DNA of 24,630 bases from Syntrophomonas sp. UBA4922 (GTDB taxonomy: Bacteria > Bacillota > Syntrophomonadia > Syntrophomonadales > Syntrophomonadaceae). Shown piece after piece: positions 1 through 6,644 of this stretch. The stretch is taken from positions 1-24,630 of the forward strand of contig DHBS01000038.1 of the NCBI GenBank assembly GCA_002398825.1, in the 5' to 3' direction. The translations under genes were made by a program, and so were the position numbers. Numbering within the stretch: position 1 is the stretch's first letter; each line of letters opens with the position of its first letter. The notes under the pieces were generated by a model that worked only from the letters and a program-made list of their open reading frames with translations, did not search any database and was not told where the DNA came from.

Positions 1-75
1 ATTAGGCGGCTAGACTCGAAATCGAGTAGGCGGCTAAACCCCGCCTCGTGAGTTCGAATCTCACTCTCTCCGCCA
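1..75 (+). tRNA. tRNA-Ser(CGA), 5' end cut by the window edge
   Basis: This is the 3' part of a class II tRNA. The anticodon loop CTCGAAA gives anticodon CGA, read as Ser for UCG codons. The anticodon stem has one A-G mismatch. The long variable arm (AGGCGG paired with CCGCCT) is typical of tRNA-Ser. The T arm is GTGAG-TTCGAAT-CTCAC, and the encoded 3' end TCTCTCC-G-CCA finishes at base 75. The acceptor 5' strand and D arm lie before base 1, so the promoter cannot be seen. Confidence 0.9.
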
Positions 76-81
76 ATTGAC

Positions 82-275
82 TAAAAGCGATGCTGTAGAT
101 ATAACCTCTTGCGGTAAAGCCAAGCTTCGCCTAATGAAGCTTGGCTGACTGAAAAGGGGTAGAGAAAATTACGGAGTTCCTCTCCGTCATAGAAAAATTA
201 AGCCCTCGAGACATAAAGGTTATCACCTGCAGGTATAACTATCGAACCGAGGGGCAACCGGTACGAGGCAACAGG
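82..275 (+). ncRNA. unidentified structured RNA between tRNA-Ser and an intrinsic terminator
   Basis: The stretch from the tRNA to the terminator has no convincing reading frame but several strong local helices. A stem of 11 bp pairs AGCCAAGCTTC with GAAGCTTGGCT around 118-148. ACGGAG pairs with CTCCGT around 170-190. CCTCG and CGAGG around 203-253 close a longer arm that contains GGTTAT/GTATAAC pairing. The element ends directly in a strong rho-independent terminator at 276-324. No promoter is visible between tRNA and element, so it may be co-transcribed with the tRNA and processed. It lacks the SRP RNA and tmRNA signatures I know and I cannot assign a family; 6S RNA and the clostridial raiA-type RNA are candidates for a covariance-model search. 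Boundaries are approximate. Confidence 0.5.
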
Positions 276-324
276 AAAAGCAGGATCCTTTTCACAATTT
301 GTGAGGGGATGCCTGCTTTTTATT
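276..324 (+). terminator. strong intrinsic terminator of the tRNA-Ser/ncRNA unit
   Basis: AAAAGCAGG (276-284) pairs with CCTGCTTTT (312-320), continued by an upper stem ATCCTTTTCAC against GTGAGGGGAT with an AATTT loop. One base is bulged near 311 and one near 292. The stem runs into TTTTTATT. On the plus strand this terminates the upstream RNA. Confidence 0.85.
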
Positions 325-426
325 CTTTCCGCTTTATTGGGATAATTACGCGCGTGATATTGTGCGCGTCATCCAGATGTACAGAACCGTCCGCGCCGGT
401 CTCCAGATCATAATGAGTCGACCGAT

Positions 427-3141
427 GTGATTTGGGAAACCTGCACTTTAAGGAGCTGGATGAACGGGCTGGATGAGGCGATGAATGAGGACTACGGCTT
501 CAGCACGGACATGAATGAAGATGCCGCTAGGGTAGCGACCGAGTCCTATAACAATCAGCCGTTTGTCTGGTGGCTGCGCTCTCCCGATGAGGCTAGTGAA
601 GAAATTGGGGAAGGAACTTTTGTGGTGAGCACTGGGGCGATCGAAGCGAACGGGGGCTGGGTCTATAATCCCTTTATGGTCCGTCCCGCTTTCCATCTGG
701 ATTACGGCTCCGTGCTCTTGTCCACGGCGGCGGATTTTGACAACAGCAGCGCTTTTGCCCACACCGAGCAGTACAACGGCGATGACTGGAAGCTCACTTT
801 AAAAGACGGCAATACTGATTTTGGGGCGGGTATGGAGCATACGACAATCGCCCGGGGCGATACGGCGACGGTGGCGATCGACGACTTGGGCGAAGGAGCG
901 GATTACACTCAGATCTCCGCCATGCTTATACGCAGTGGTGATATTTACGCTTACGGCAGAATAGGCTCCGCCTCGACAGGGGAGAAAAGCTTTACCATCC
1001 CCGCCAACCTGCCTGTGGGAGACTATACCCTGCGGTTGTTTGCCGAAGAGGTGAACGGAGAGTATCTTACCAGCTATGCCAGCAATACGGTGGATATGGA
1101 GATTACGGTTACTTATCCGCCGTATCCCGTGGGCACCCGGCTGAAGCTGACCGGCGGCAGCGCCTGGTTCGTGCTTGAGGACGGAGTCGAGCACTTCACG
1201 CTTGTCAGGGACGGGTTCTTGAGCGGCACTCATGCAAGATTTGGCGCGGATACGTTAATTACTGCGGAGCAGGCGATTGAGGATTATCAGACCGAGGCGC
1301 GGGAGATTTTTGACGATGACGGAGCCGCAACCCGTTTGCCCGCATTGAGCGAATTTGAAAATATTATTTCTGGCAGCATCCATTTCAGCGATCAGGATAC
1401 GGCCTTTTGGTTAAGCGACGAGTACGTTAACGACCTCCCCGGCGACACCGGTTATTATTACGCTGAGGGGGACAGCTATTATAATTGGCGCTCCAGAGAC
1501 GATTTTATAGCCGTCCGCCCGGTCCTCATGGTGTCGAAAGCGGCGTTTCTGGCGGTGGAGCCGGTTATCACCGAACAGCCGGCGGATTTGCAGTTTTTCA
1601 CGCTTTATGGGAATGACGCCGTGTTTTCCGTTACGGCCACCGGAACCAATGTTACCTATCAGTGGCAGGTCTACGACGGCTCGTACTGGGTGAATCTGGA
1701 CGGGGAAACCGCCAGTAGGCTCACTTTGGACCGCAATGATGAAAACTACGCCGAGGGCAAAACCTTCCGCTGCGAGTTGGACAGCGACTGGGGCGAACCC
1801 GTTTATACGGATGAGGCCCAACTGCTGCTTGGCAACTGGCTGCAGTACGGGTTGGAATACGCCCAGCCCGGTACGGATTATACTGTCAGCGCGGATGAGA
1901 ATACCGTCACCGTACATACCGCAGCCGGGCTGGAAATCTTTGAGACCTGGGCAGTTATTGGCAGTGAAAACGGCGGCTACCCCAGCTTCGGACCGCCGGC
2001 GCCGTCCGGCGGAGGCGGAGGAGACAGCGCGGTGCGGACCATCACCGTCACCGAAACCAGCAGCCCGCTGTTTCGCGGAAGCCTGGGGGCAATAACAGCC
2101 CAGGCCAATATGGAAAAAGCGTTTTCAGATGCTGTTGAGGTGAAAGTCACGGATACAAATGAGGACGCCGCCGCTTTCGGCCTCGGCGAGGGGAACGCGG
2201 TCTATCCTTTCGACATCTCCCTCTACATAAGAGGTACGAACACCCGAACCCAACCCGCGCCCGGCTACGCCGTGACCATTTCCCTGCCGGTGCCGGAAAG
2301 CCTGCTTGACAAAAAAGAGCAGCTCGACGTCATACATAAATCAGACAATGGAATTGTGACGACATGCTCTTCAAGGCTTGAGCACAGAGCCGGCGTCTGG
2401 TACCTGGTGTTTGAGGCGACAGAGTTCTCGCCTTACGCATTGGTGGTTCGCAGCGCAGGAATCTACGAGGGGGTGCCGTATTACCTTGATGACAGCGGCA
2501 GCAAGGTTTTCATCGGTTTTGCGGCGAACGGGAAATATATCGCCCCAGATGGTGTGACGGTGTCTGTAATGGGCAATAGTAAGAGCTTCGTGGACGTGTC
2601 CGGCCACTGGGCGGCGGGGTATATCGGCTTTGTGACCGAGCGCGAGATATTCCTCGGCACAGGCGGCAGCGCCTTCTCGCCGGATTCGGGCATGACCCGC
2701 GCTATGTTTGCAACAGTCATCGGGCGGCTGTACGAGCGCAGCTACGGCACAATTGAAGCTTCCGGCGTCCATGCCTTTACCGACTGCGACTACGGTGCTT
2801 ATTACGGCAGGTATGTGGATTGGGCGGAGAGAAACAATATCATCGGCGGCTACGGAAACGGCAGGTTCAGCCCCGACAACCAAATCACCCGCGAGCAGAT
2901 GGCGACGATCCTGTACCGGTTCGCAGATTTCCTCGAAATCCTGCCATCTGATATGGATACCGCGCTAAGCTATCCAGATGCCGAGAGTGTTTCAAACTAT
3001 GCCAAAAACGCGGCTTTATTCTGCCAGACCACAGGCGTTATTTCCGGGCGTAGCGGAGGCGTGTTCGCTCCGAAGGAAACGGCGACCCGCGCGGAGGTCG
3101 CGGCAATCATTGAGCGGTTTGTCGAATTGATTGTGAACTAA
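427..3141 (+). CDS. SLH-domain surface protein, N-terminally truncated, possible pseudogene
   Basis: The C-terminus holds three S-layer homology domains (about residues 720-780, 783-845 and 849-904, counted from GTG 427), which anchor exported proteins to secondary cell-wall polymer. Before them lie a first DUF6273-like domain with the WWLRSP and VRPAF motifs (1-98), a second related segment ending in RPVLMVS (about 237-377), an Ig-like segment (about 380-470) and a Gly/Pro-rich linker near 520. The gene looks damaged. There is no signal peptide and no ribosome binding site at GTG 427. The frame is open only back to 358, homology to DUF6273 (NESTDV, then IWETCTLRSWMNG) begins in mid-domain near 403, and about 40 residues normally found between the LRSW-NG and the LDEA motif are absent. 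The rest of the frame is intact. It is best read as a remnant of a larger secreted protein whose 5' part was lost. Confidence 0.75.
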   Translation: MIWETCTLRSWMNGLDEAMNEDYGFSTDMNEDAARVATESYNNQPFVWWLRSPDEASEEIGEGTFVVSTGAIEANGGWVYNPFMVRPAFHLDYGSVLLSTAADFDNSSAFAHTEQYNGDDWKLTLKDGNTDFGAGMEHTTIARGDTATVAIDDLGEGADYTQISAMLIRSGDIYAYGRIGSASTGEKSFTIPANLPVGDYTLRLFAEEVNGEYLTSYASNTVDMEITVTYPPYPVGTRLKLTGGSAWFVLEDGVEHFTLVRDGFLSGTHARFGADTLITAEQAIEDYQTEAREIFDDDGAATRLPALSEFENIISGSIHFSDQDTAFWLSDEYVNDLPGDTGYYYAEGDSYYNWRSRDDFIAVRPVLMVSKAAFLAVEPVITEQPADLQFFTLYGNDAVFSVTATGTNVTYQWQVYDGSYWVNLDGETASRLTLDRNDENYAEGKTFRCELDSDWGEPVYTDEAQLLLGNWLQYGLEYAQPGTDYTVSADENTVTVHTAAGLEIFETWAVIGSENGGYPSFGPPAPSGGGGGDSAVRTITVTETSSPLFRGSLGAITAQANMEKAFSDAVEVKVTDTNEDAAAFGLGEGNAVYPFDISLYIRGTNTRTQPAPGYAVTISLPVPESLLDKKEQLDVIHKSDNGIVTTCSSRLEHRAGVWYLVFEATEFSPYALVVRSAGIYEGVPYYLDDSGSKVFIGFAANGKYIAPDGVTVSVMGNSKSFVDVSGHWAAGYIGFVTEREIFLGTGGSAFSPDSGMTRAMFATVIGRLYERSYGTIEASGVHAFTDCDYGAYYGRYVDWAERNNIIGGYGNGRFSPDNQITREQMATILYRFADFLEILPSDMDTALSYPDAESVSNYAKNAALFCQTTGVISGRSGGVFAPKETATRAEVAAIIERFVELIVN

Positions 3142-3418
3142 AGCATAAGCCTTCCTGCCGGCATGGCAGAGTGCAAATGAAATACAAAATTACAACGGGC
3201 GTTCGGATTACAGCCAAAGAGCCAAGCCGGACGCCCGTCAGTTATTGTACATCGAAATGAAGAAGTACTTCTCACCGGAATAGCCTTTATCGCCTGTGTC
3301 ACATGGTGTGCCGCCGTGTGGACCAGCTCTACGCCAAAGACTCCAGCAAAGCCCATAAGGCATAGGTCATTAAGTATTCCTATGAACGCTGACATAACGG
3401 TTTCGAGGGGTTGGTTGT
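3142..3418. other. 277-bp gap between convergent genes, no gene seen
   Basis: The gap between the SLH gene (plus) and the HTH gene (minus) carries one GC-rich inverted repeat (3195-3238) and otherwise only short broken reading frames without ribosome binding sites. It may hold decayed sequence, but I recognise no family in it. Confidence 0.5.
3195..3238. terminator. GC-rich inverted repeat, possible terminator between convergent genes
   Basis: ACGGGCGT (3195-3202) is exactly complementary to ACGCCCGT (3231-3238), and the pairing continues inwards as TCGG/CCGG with a 20-base loop. It lies 54 bases after the SLH stop. There is no T-run on either side, so termination is a guess from position and stability. 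Confidence 0.35.
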
Positions 3419-4978
3419 CTAGCCCGAGATGTCGATCAGCTTTTCCTCCAGCCTGGCCGCCAGTGCTTCCAGCCGGGCAATCGTAAGAGCCTTATGCTCC
3501 GGCCTGCTGGATTCCTGGTTCTGCATCACTCTCAGGTAATCCCAAAAGGCAGCGTTCATATGGCTTTCATTAATGGCAAAAACAACTGAGGGCAGCGAGG
3601 TTTTACCGACCAGGACCCCAACGTCTTCCTTTACATATAGCAGGCAGCCCTCAGATATCCTATCCTCAGTCAGTATGACTATATAGTTATGGTATTCCTT
3701 AAGAAGACCCACTATATTCCGGAGGTGTTTGTAGAATTCCTCCGGGGTGTAAAAGGTATGGGTGTTGCCCAGCAAATCAGAAAAGCTTACCATAGCCCGG
3801 CCGCTTAATATGTTTTCCAGGTCGGGCAGGGGAAAGATCTCGGTATGGCGCTGCTGCTGCAGGGCTGATATAAAGGCCTCGCTTCTCTTCAGTTGATAAG
3901 ACAGCAGGAAATCCCTATCAGGGGTGTCTATTCGACTCAAGATGGTTTGCGCAACATCCGCTGGCATAGTTAGATTGGTGGGCATATCCGTTTTGATGAT
4001 AGAGTCAGCCTGCTCCTGCTCGAATTCGGCTAAAATACTTAAATATTCCTCTTTATGATGAGGTGTAAATATATGCATCAGCGGACGGCAAAGGGCTAAG
4101 AAATCATGGTATTCTTTAATAAGTGCATCGATGGTGGTTTTATCGGTAAAAAAGAAATTGGCGTTATTGGCGGTTTCAGAGCCTATGGAAGAAGAAGTCG
4201 TAGCAGCGATATCCGGCGCTATAAACAAGGTCCGCCTGAAGATGCCGTCACGAATTTTTGGATAGTAATAGGGTTCGATATGGCCGGTCATGTAAATAGG
4301 CACCCACCCTTTGATGGCAGCCAGCATTTCATCAAATCTGCGGTTAACGGTATGTATTATTTTTATCCTGTTGCCGCCCCTGATTACCTGCTGTAAAAGC
4401 AGTGCCCATTTAGCCGTAAAACCGGGATCCTCAGTTAACCATCCCATATCTTCATCGCTGTATAGCAGAAGGGTGCAAGGGCGTGGGCTCTTTAGTATCA
4501 GGGATAAGAACGCTATCACCGCATTCTGCTTTCCTTCCACACCGTATAGAATCTCAACCCCGGATTTAAAGCCTGCAAATGCATGGTTAATGTCAGCAGG
4601 CGTTACCGGGGGCGCTTTAGTAAACCTGAAACCGGATACCCCTACCAGAAAATCTTCAATTATTTCTGATTCTTTCCCATGTTCCTCCAGCAGCCAGCTG
4701 TGAATCACTTCCGACAGGCTGTCAAAGTCCTGCAATCTTAAATTGGAGCTGCTGCCGATCGCCTCCCCTAAAGCGGCTTTTTGATAATCAGAGCTGCATT
4801 TATGGGAGAAATACCTGGCCATGCCGGATACATAATCCGCATTCAGAACCGGCTCCCGAAGCCCTCTGCGTAAGCGGCTGATAAAAGAAGCATCTAAAGA
4901 GATACTGCGGGCAAGGCGGCTGTTATTGGTGCTGGTTATGTTCATCAAAAGATTTAGCTTCTCCCAAAACTTCATCAT
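3419..4978 (-). CDS. large HTH-domain protein (519 aa), likely regulator of the divergent operon
   Basis: The first ~60 residues form an XRE-like helix-turn-helix (SRLARSISLDASFISRLRRG, with the pattern recognition-helix Ser-x-Ile-Ser-Arg). The remaining ~450 residues are a soluble domain that I do not recognise. It includes an IKIIHTVNRRFDEML segment and a charged C-terminal helix, with no membrane segment or signal peptide. The start is one of two tandem ATG codons, preceded by GAGGGGG. The gene diverges from the operon starting at 5130, and the shared 151-bp gap holds several dyads, which suggests that it senses something and regulates the operon and perhaps itself. The C-terminal role is unknown. 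I see no phosphorelay or nucleotide-binding motif. Confidence 0.85.
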   Translation of the reverse strand: MMKFWEKLNLLMNITSTNNSRLARSISLDASFISRLRRGLREPVLNADYVSGMARYFSHKCSSDYQKAALGEAIGSSSNLRLQDFDSLSEVIHSWLLEEHGKESEIIEDFLVGVSGFRFTKAPPVTPADINHAFAGFKSGVEILYGVEGKQNAVIAFLSLILKSPRPCTLLLYSDEDMGWLTEDPGFTAKWALLLQQVIRGGNRIKIIHTVNRRFDEMLAAIKGWVPIYMTGHIEPYYYPKIRDGIFRRTLFIAPDIAATTSSSIGSETANNANFFFTDKTTIDALIKEYHDFLALCRPLMHIFTPHHKEEYLSILAEFEQEQADSIIKTDMPTNLTMPADVAQTILSRIDTPDRDFLLSYQLKRSEAFISALQQQRHTEIFPLPDLENILSGRAMVSFSDLLGNTHTFYTPEEFYKHLRNIVGLLKEYHNYIVILTEDRISEGCLLYVKEDVGVLVGKTSLPSVVFAINESHMNAAFWDYLRVMQNQESSRPEHKALTIARLEALAARLEEKLIDISG

Positions 4979-5129
4979 AGAAACCCCCTCAAGATAATAT
5001 TATCACAGCGTTAGACCAAGGTGCCCAGATTTGACATAATTTGTGCCAAAAAACTGGCATTGTCAACTGATGCCAGCTAGTCAATTTTCAGGGCAGGGCT
5101 TGCTACAATTTGTAGCAGAGGTAGGAGCT
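4979..5129. promoter_or_regulatory. divergent control region with several palindromes
   Basis: Bases between the HTH gene and the operon contain a 12-bp perfect palindrome GATAATATTATC (4993-5004), close to the HTH gene start. They also hold an inverted repeat CTGGCAT (5054-5060) / ATGCCAG (5070-5076), a related TGCCA at 5044-5048, and the dyad TGCTACAATTTGTAGCA at 5101-5117. Such a cluster fits operators for one or more DNA-binding proteins. The HTH protein next to it is the obvious candidate. Confidence 0.55.
5101..5117 (+). promoter_or_regulatory. 17-bp dyad overlapping an extended -10 element
   Basis: TGCTACAA and TTGTAGCA are perfect 8-bp arms around one central T. The left arm contains TGC-TACAAT, a good extended -10 (TGnTAnAAT), while no clear -35 lies 17 bases upstream. 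Transcription from it would start about 10-15 bases before the ATG at 5130, just before the GAGGTAGGAG ribosome binding site. A protein bound to the dyad would block RNA polymerase. No experiment supports this; it rests on the symmetry and the overlap. Confidence 0.45.
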
Positions 5130-5429
5130 ATGACATATGAAATCAGACTGAAACGGGGTTTTTTCAAAACTCAGCCCTATTATTTAACCATCGCCAGCGG
5201 GCAGATAATACTCACTCCCAAAGAATTGCTTGGGGATAAGCGCCTGGTAATCAGGGATAGTGACTTGACCTCGATTTGTGTTACCAGGACGAAAACATCC
5301 GGGGAAATCGAGATTGTTACTCCGCAAGGCACTTATGTGGGCCATTTTGTCCCACCTATAGATTTTGTGGAGTTGGGGCAAGTCTTTACAGCGGCCTTTG
5401 GTAGAAAATTCGCCCTGCACAGCTTATAA
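5130..5429 (+). CDS. small PH-like domain protein (99 aa), first gene of the operon
   Basis: The ATG at 5130 is preferred over upstream in-frame starts because GTAGGAG sits directly before it and the upstream codons run through the promoter dyad. The protein is soluble, short and beta-rich: FFKTQPYYLTIASGQIILT, then RLVIRDSDLTSICVTR, a short hairpin and a final helix (VELGQVFTAAFG). This order resembles a bacterial PH/GRAM-like fold, which often binds lipids or protein partners at the membrane. I infer an accessory role beside the two membrane proteins that follow; the family assignment is from the pattern only. Confidence 0.75.
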   Translation: MTYEIRLKRGFFKTQPYYLTIASGQIILTPKELLGDKRLVIRDSDLTSICVTRTKTSGEIEIVTPQGTYVGHFVPPIDFVELGQVFTAAFGRKFALHSL

Positions 5430-5518
5430 CAGATCAAAATACCGGGCCAATGCAACCGGGTAAGCAGCATGGGCAGATGGATCATGGCTTAAGCAGCACG
5501 AGAACTGGAGGGATCATA

Positions 5519-6091
5519 ATGGAGAACACCGTGGGACAAAGCGAAAAACCAGCCTGGAAAGCAGCGCTCAACATGATGATAAACCCCGGTGAAGTGGTTA
5601 AAAACCAGATGGGGAAGATTCCCTGGCCTTATTCTTTATTGGTGTCGGGTTTGTCGTTTATGCTCTTTTTTCTCCAAACCGGCCTGGATTTGTTGCGTTC
5701 GGGACAGACCGAAATTGCCGGCGTGGGTTTAATAACCCTATTGGGGCTGCTTTATGGCACTGCCGGGGTTGCCTTGATGGCGGTTATGGTCTGGGCCCTT
5801 GCTCAGGCCGGAGAACGCAACCTCACGATGGGATGGGCCATCTCCTCATTTGCCCTGGGTTATTCCGCTACGTTTGTTTATGCCCTGACCGGATTGGTTT
5901 TTTCCCTGGCCTTTGGTTGGAAAACCGCGGTGGCTTTTGGGGTGACCGGGGTATTGTGGGCTCTGCGCCCGACTATGTTTACGATCAAACAGATGTCCGG
6001 TGAGCGGGTGGCCTTCAGTATAGCCATGACCACTGTATGCGGAGCGATTCTGTTGGCCGGATGGGCTTTACTGGGGAAGTTTGGCGCCTAA
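5519..6091 (+). CDS. polytopic membrane protein, Yip1-like (190 aa)
   Basis: The ATG at 5519 follows GGAGGG with good spacing; an earlier in-frame ATG at 5450 has no such site. After a cytoplasmic N-terminus with the sequence MMINPGEVVKNQMGKIPWPY, typical of the start of Yip1-like proteins, five hydrophobic segments follow. These are roughly SLLVSGLSFMLFFLQ, GVGLITLLGLLYG, ALMAVMVWALA, SATFVYALTGLVFSLA and a C-terminal AILLAGWALLG. Yip1-like proteins in bacteria are poorly understood. The position between the PH-like and 4-TM genes suggests a membrane complex. Confidence 0.8.
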   Translation: MENTVGQSEKPAWKAALNMMINPGEVVKNQMGKIPWPYSLLVSGLSFMLFFLQTGLDLLRSGQTEIAGVGLITLLGLLYGTAGVALMAVMVWALAQAGERNLTMGWAISSFALGYSATFVYALTGLVFSLAFGWKTAVAFGVTGVLWALRPTMFTIKQMSGERVAFSIAMTTVCGAILLAGWALLGKFGA

Positions 6092-6133
6092 AGGCGATTT
6101 AATCGAAATAAGGTTTAACGGAGGGCTTAAAAG

Positions 6134-6625
6134 GTGGATATGAGACTTGGGCACACGGAGGCTTCCGCTTCGGATAAGGTTAGTTTCTGGCCGGTTTATT
6201 TGTGCTTTATGGTATTTGGGGTATTGATTCCGTTCAGCAGGACGGATTTCACGATGACGACCATGCTTTTATCGCTGGTGGTGTCGCTGGCGGTTGGCGT
6301 ACTTAACGTAAACCTGCTGATTATGGTATTTAATTCCGCCAATGCGGACTTGCGTCAGGCTGACAGTCATTTCGCCCGGCAGTCCGTATCAGCAGGGATG
6401 CTGTTTATGATTCCCTTTACGGTATTAGCCGTACTGGCTCTGGCGCTGTTAAGCTGGAATGCGGTGATGCCTTTTGCGTCAGCCGCCATTATGACCGCAG
6501 CGGCGACAGCCGGCGCCGAGGTAATGAAAAAAGGCGCCCAGGGGGTTAAAAATGTTCTGATACCTTCTGCGCTGGCGTTTATATTCTCTACCGGCTGGAT
6601 GATGCTGGTTGCTGTATTGCCGTAA
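6134..6625 (+). CDS. four-helix integral membrane protein (163 aa), unknown family
   Basis: GTG 6134 is chosen because GGAGGG (6120-6125) is 8 bases upstream; the ATG two codons later is too far from it. The protein has four hydrophobic helices: VYLCFMVFGVLIPF, MLLSLVVSLAVGVLNVNLLIMVF, MLFMIPFTVLAVLALALL and LIPSALAFIFSTGWMMLVAVLP. A short charged loop NSANADLRQADSHFARQ lies between helices 2 and 3. It ends 19 bases before the start of the giant secreted protein, so the two are very likely co-translated. No catalytic motif is visible and I do not recognise the family. Confidence 0.8.
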   Translation: MDMRLGHTEASASDKVSFWPVYLCFMVFGVLIPFSRTDFTMTTMLLSLVVSLAVGVLNVNLLIMVFNSANADLRQADSHFARQSVSAGMLFMIPFTVLAVLALALLSWNAVMPFASAAIMTAAATAGAEVMKKGAQGVKNVLIPSALAFIFSTGWMMLVAVLP

Positions 6626-6644
6626 AACAAAGGGGGAGAGAAGC

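Noticed and set aside
82..324. SRP RNA or tmRNA
   Set aside because: The conserved SRP apical loop (GGAAGC-type) and the tRNA-Ala-like ends with tag frame of tmRNA are not present.
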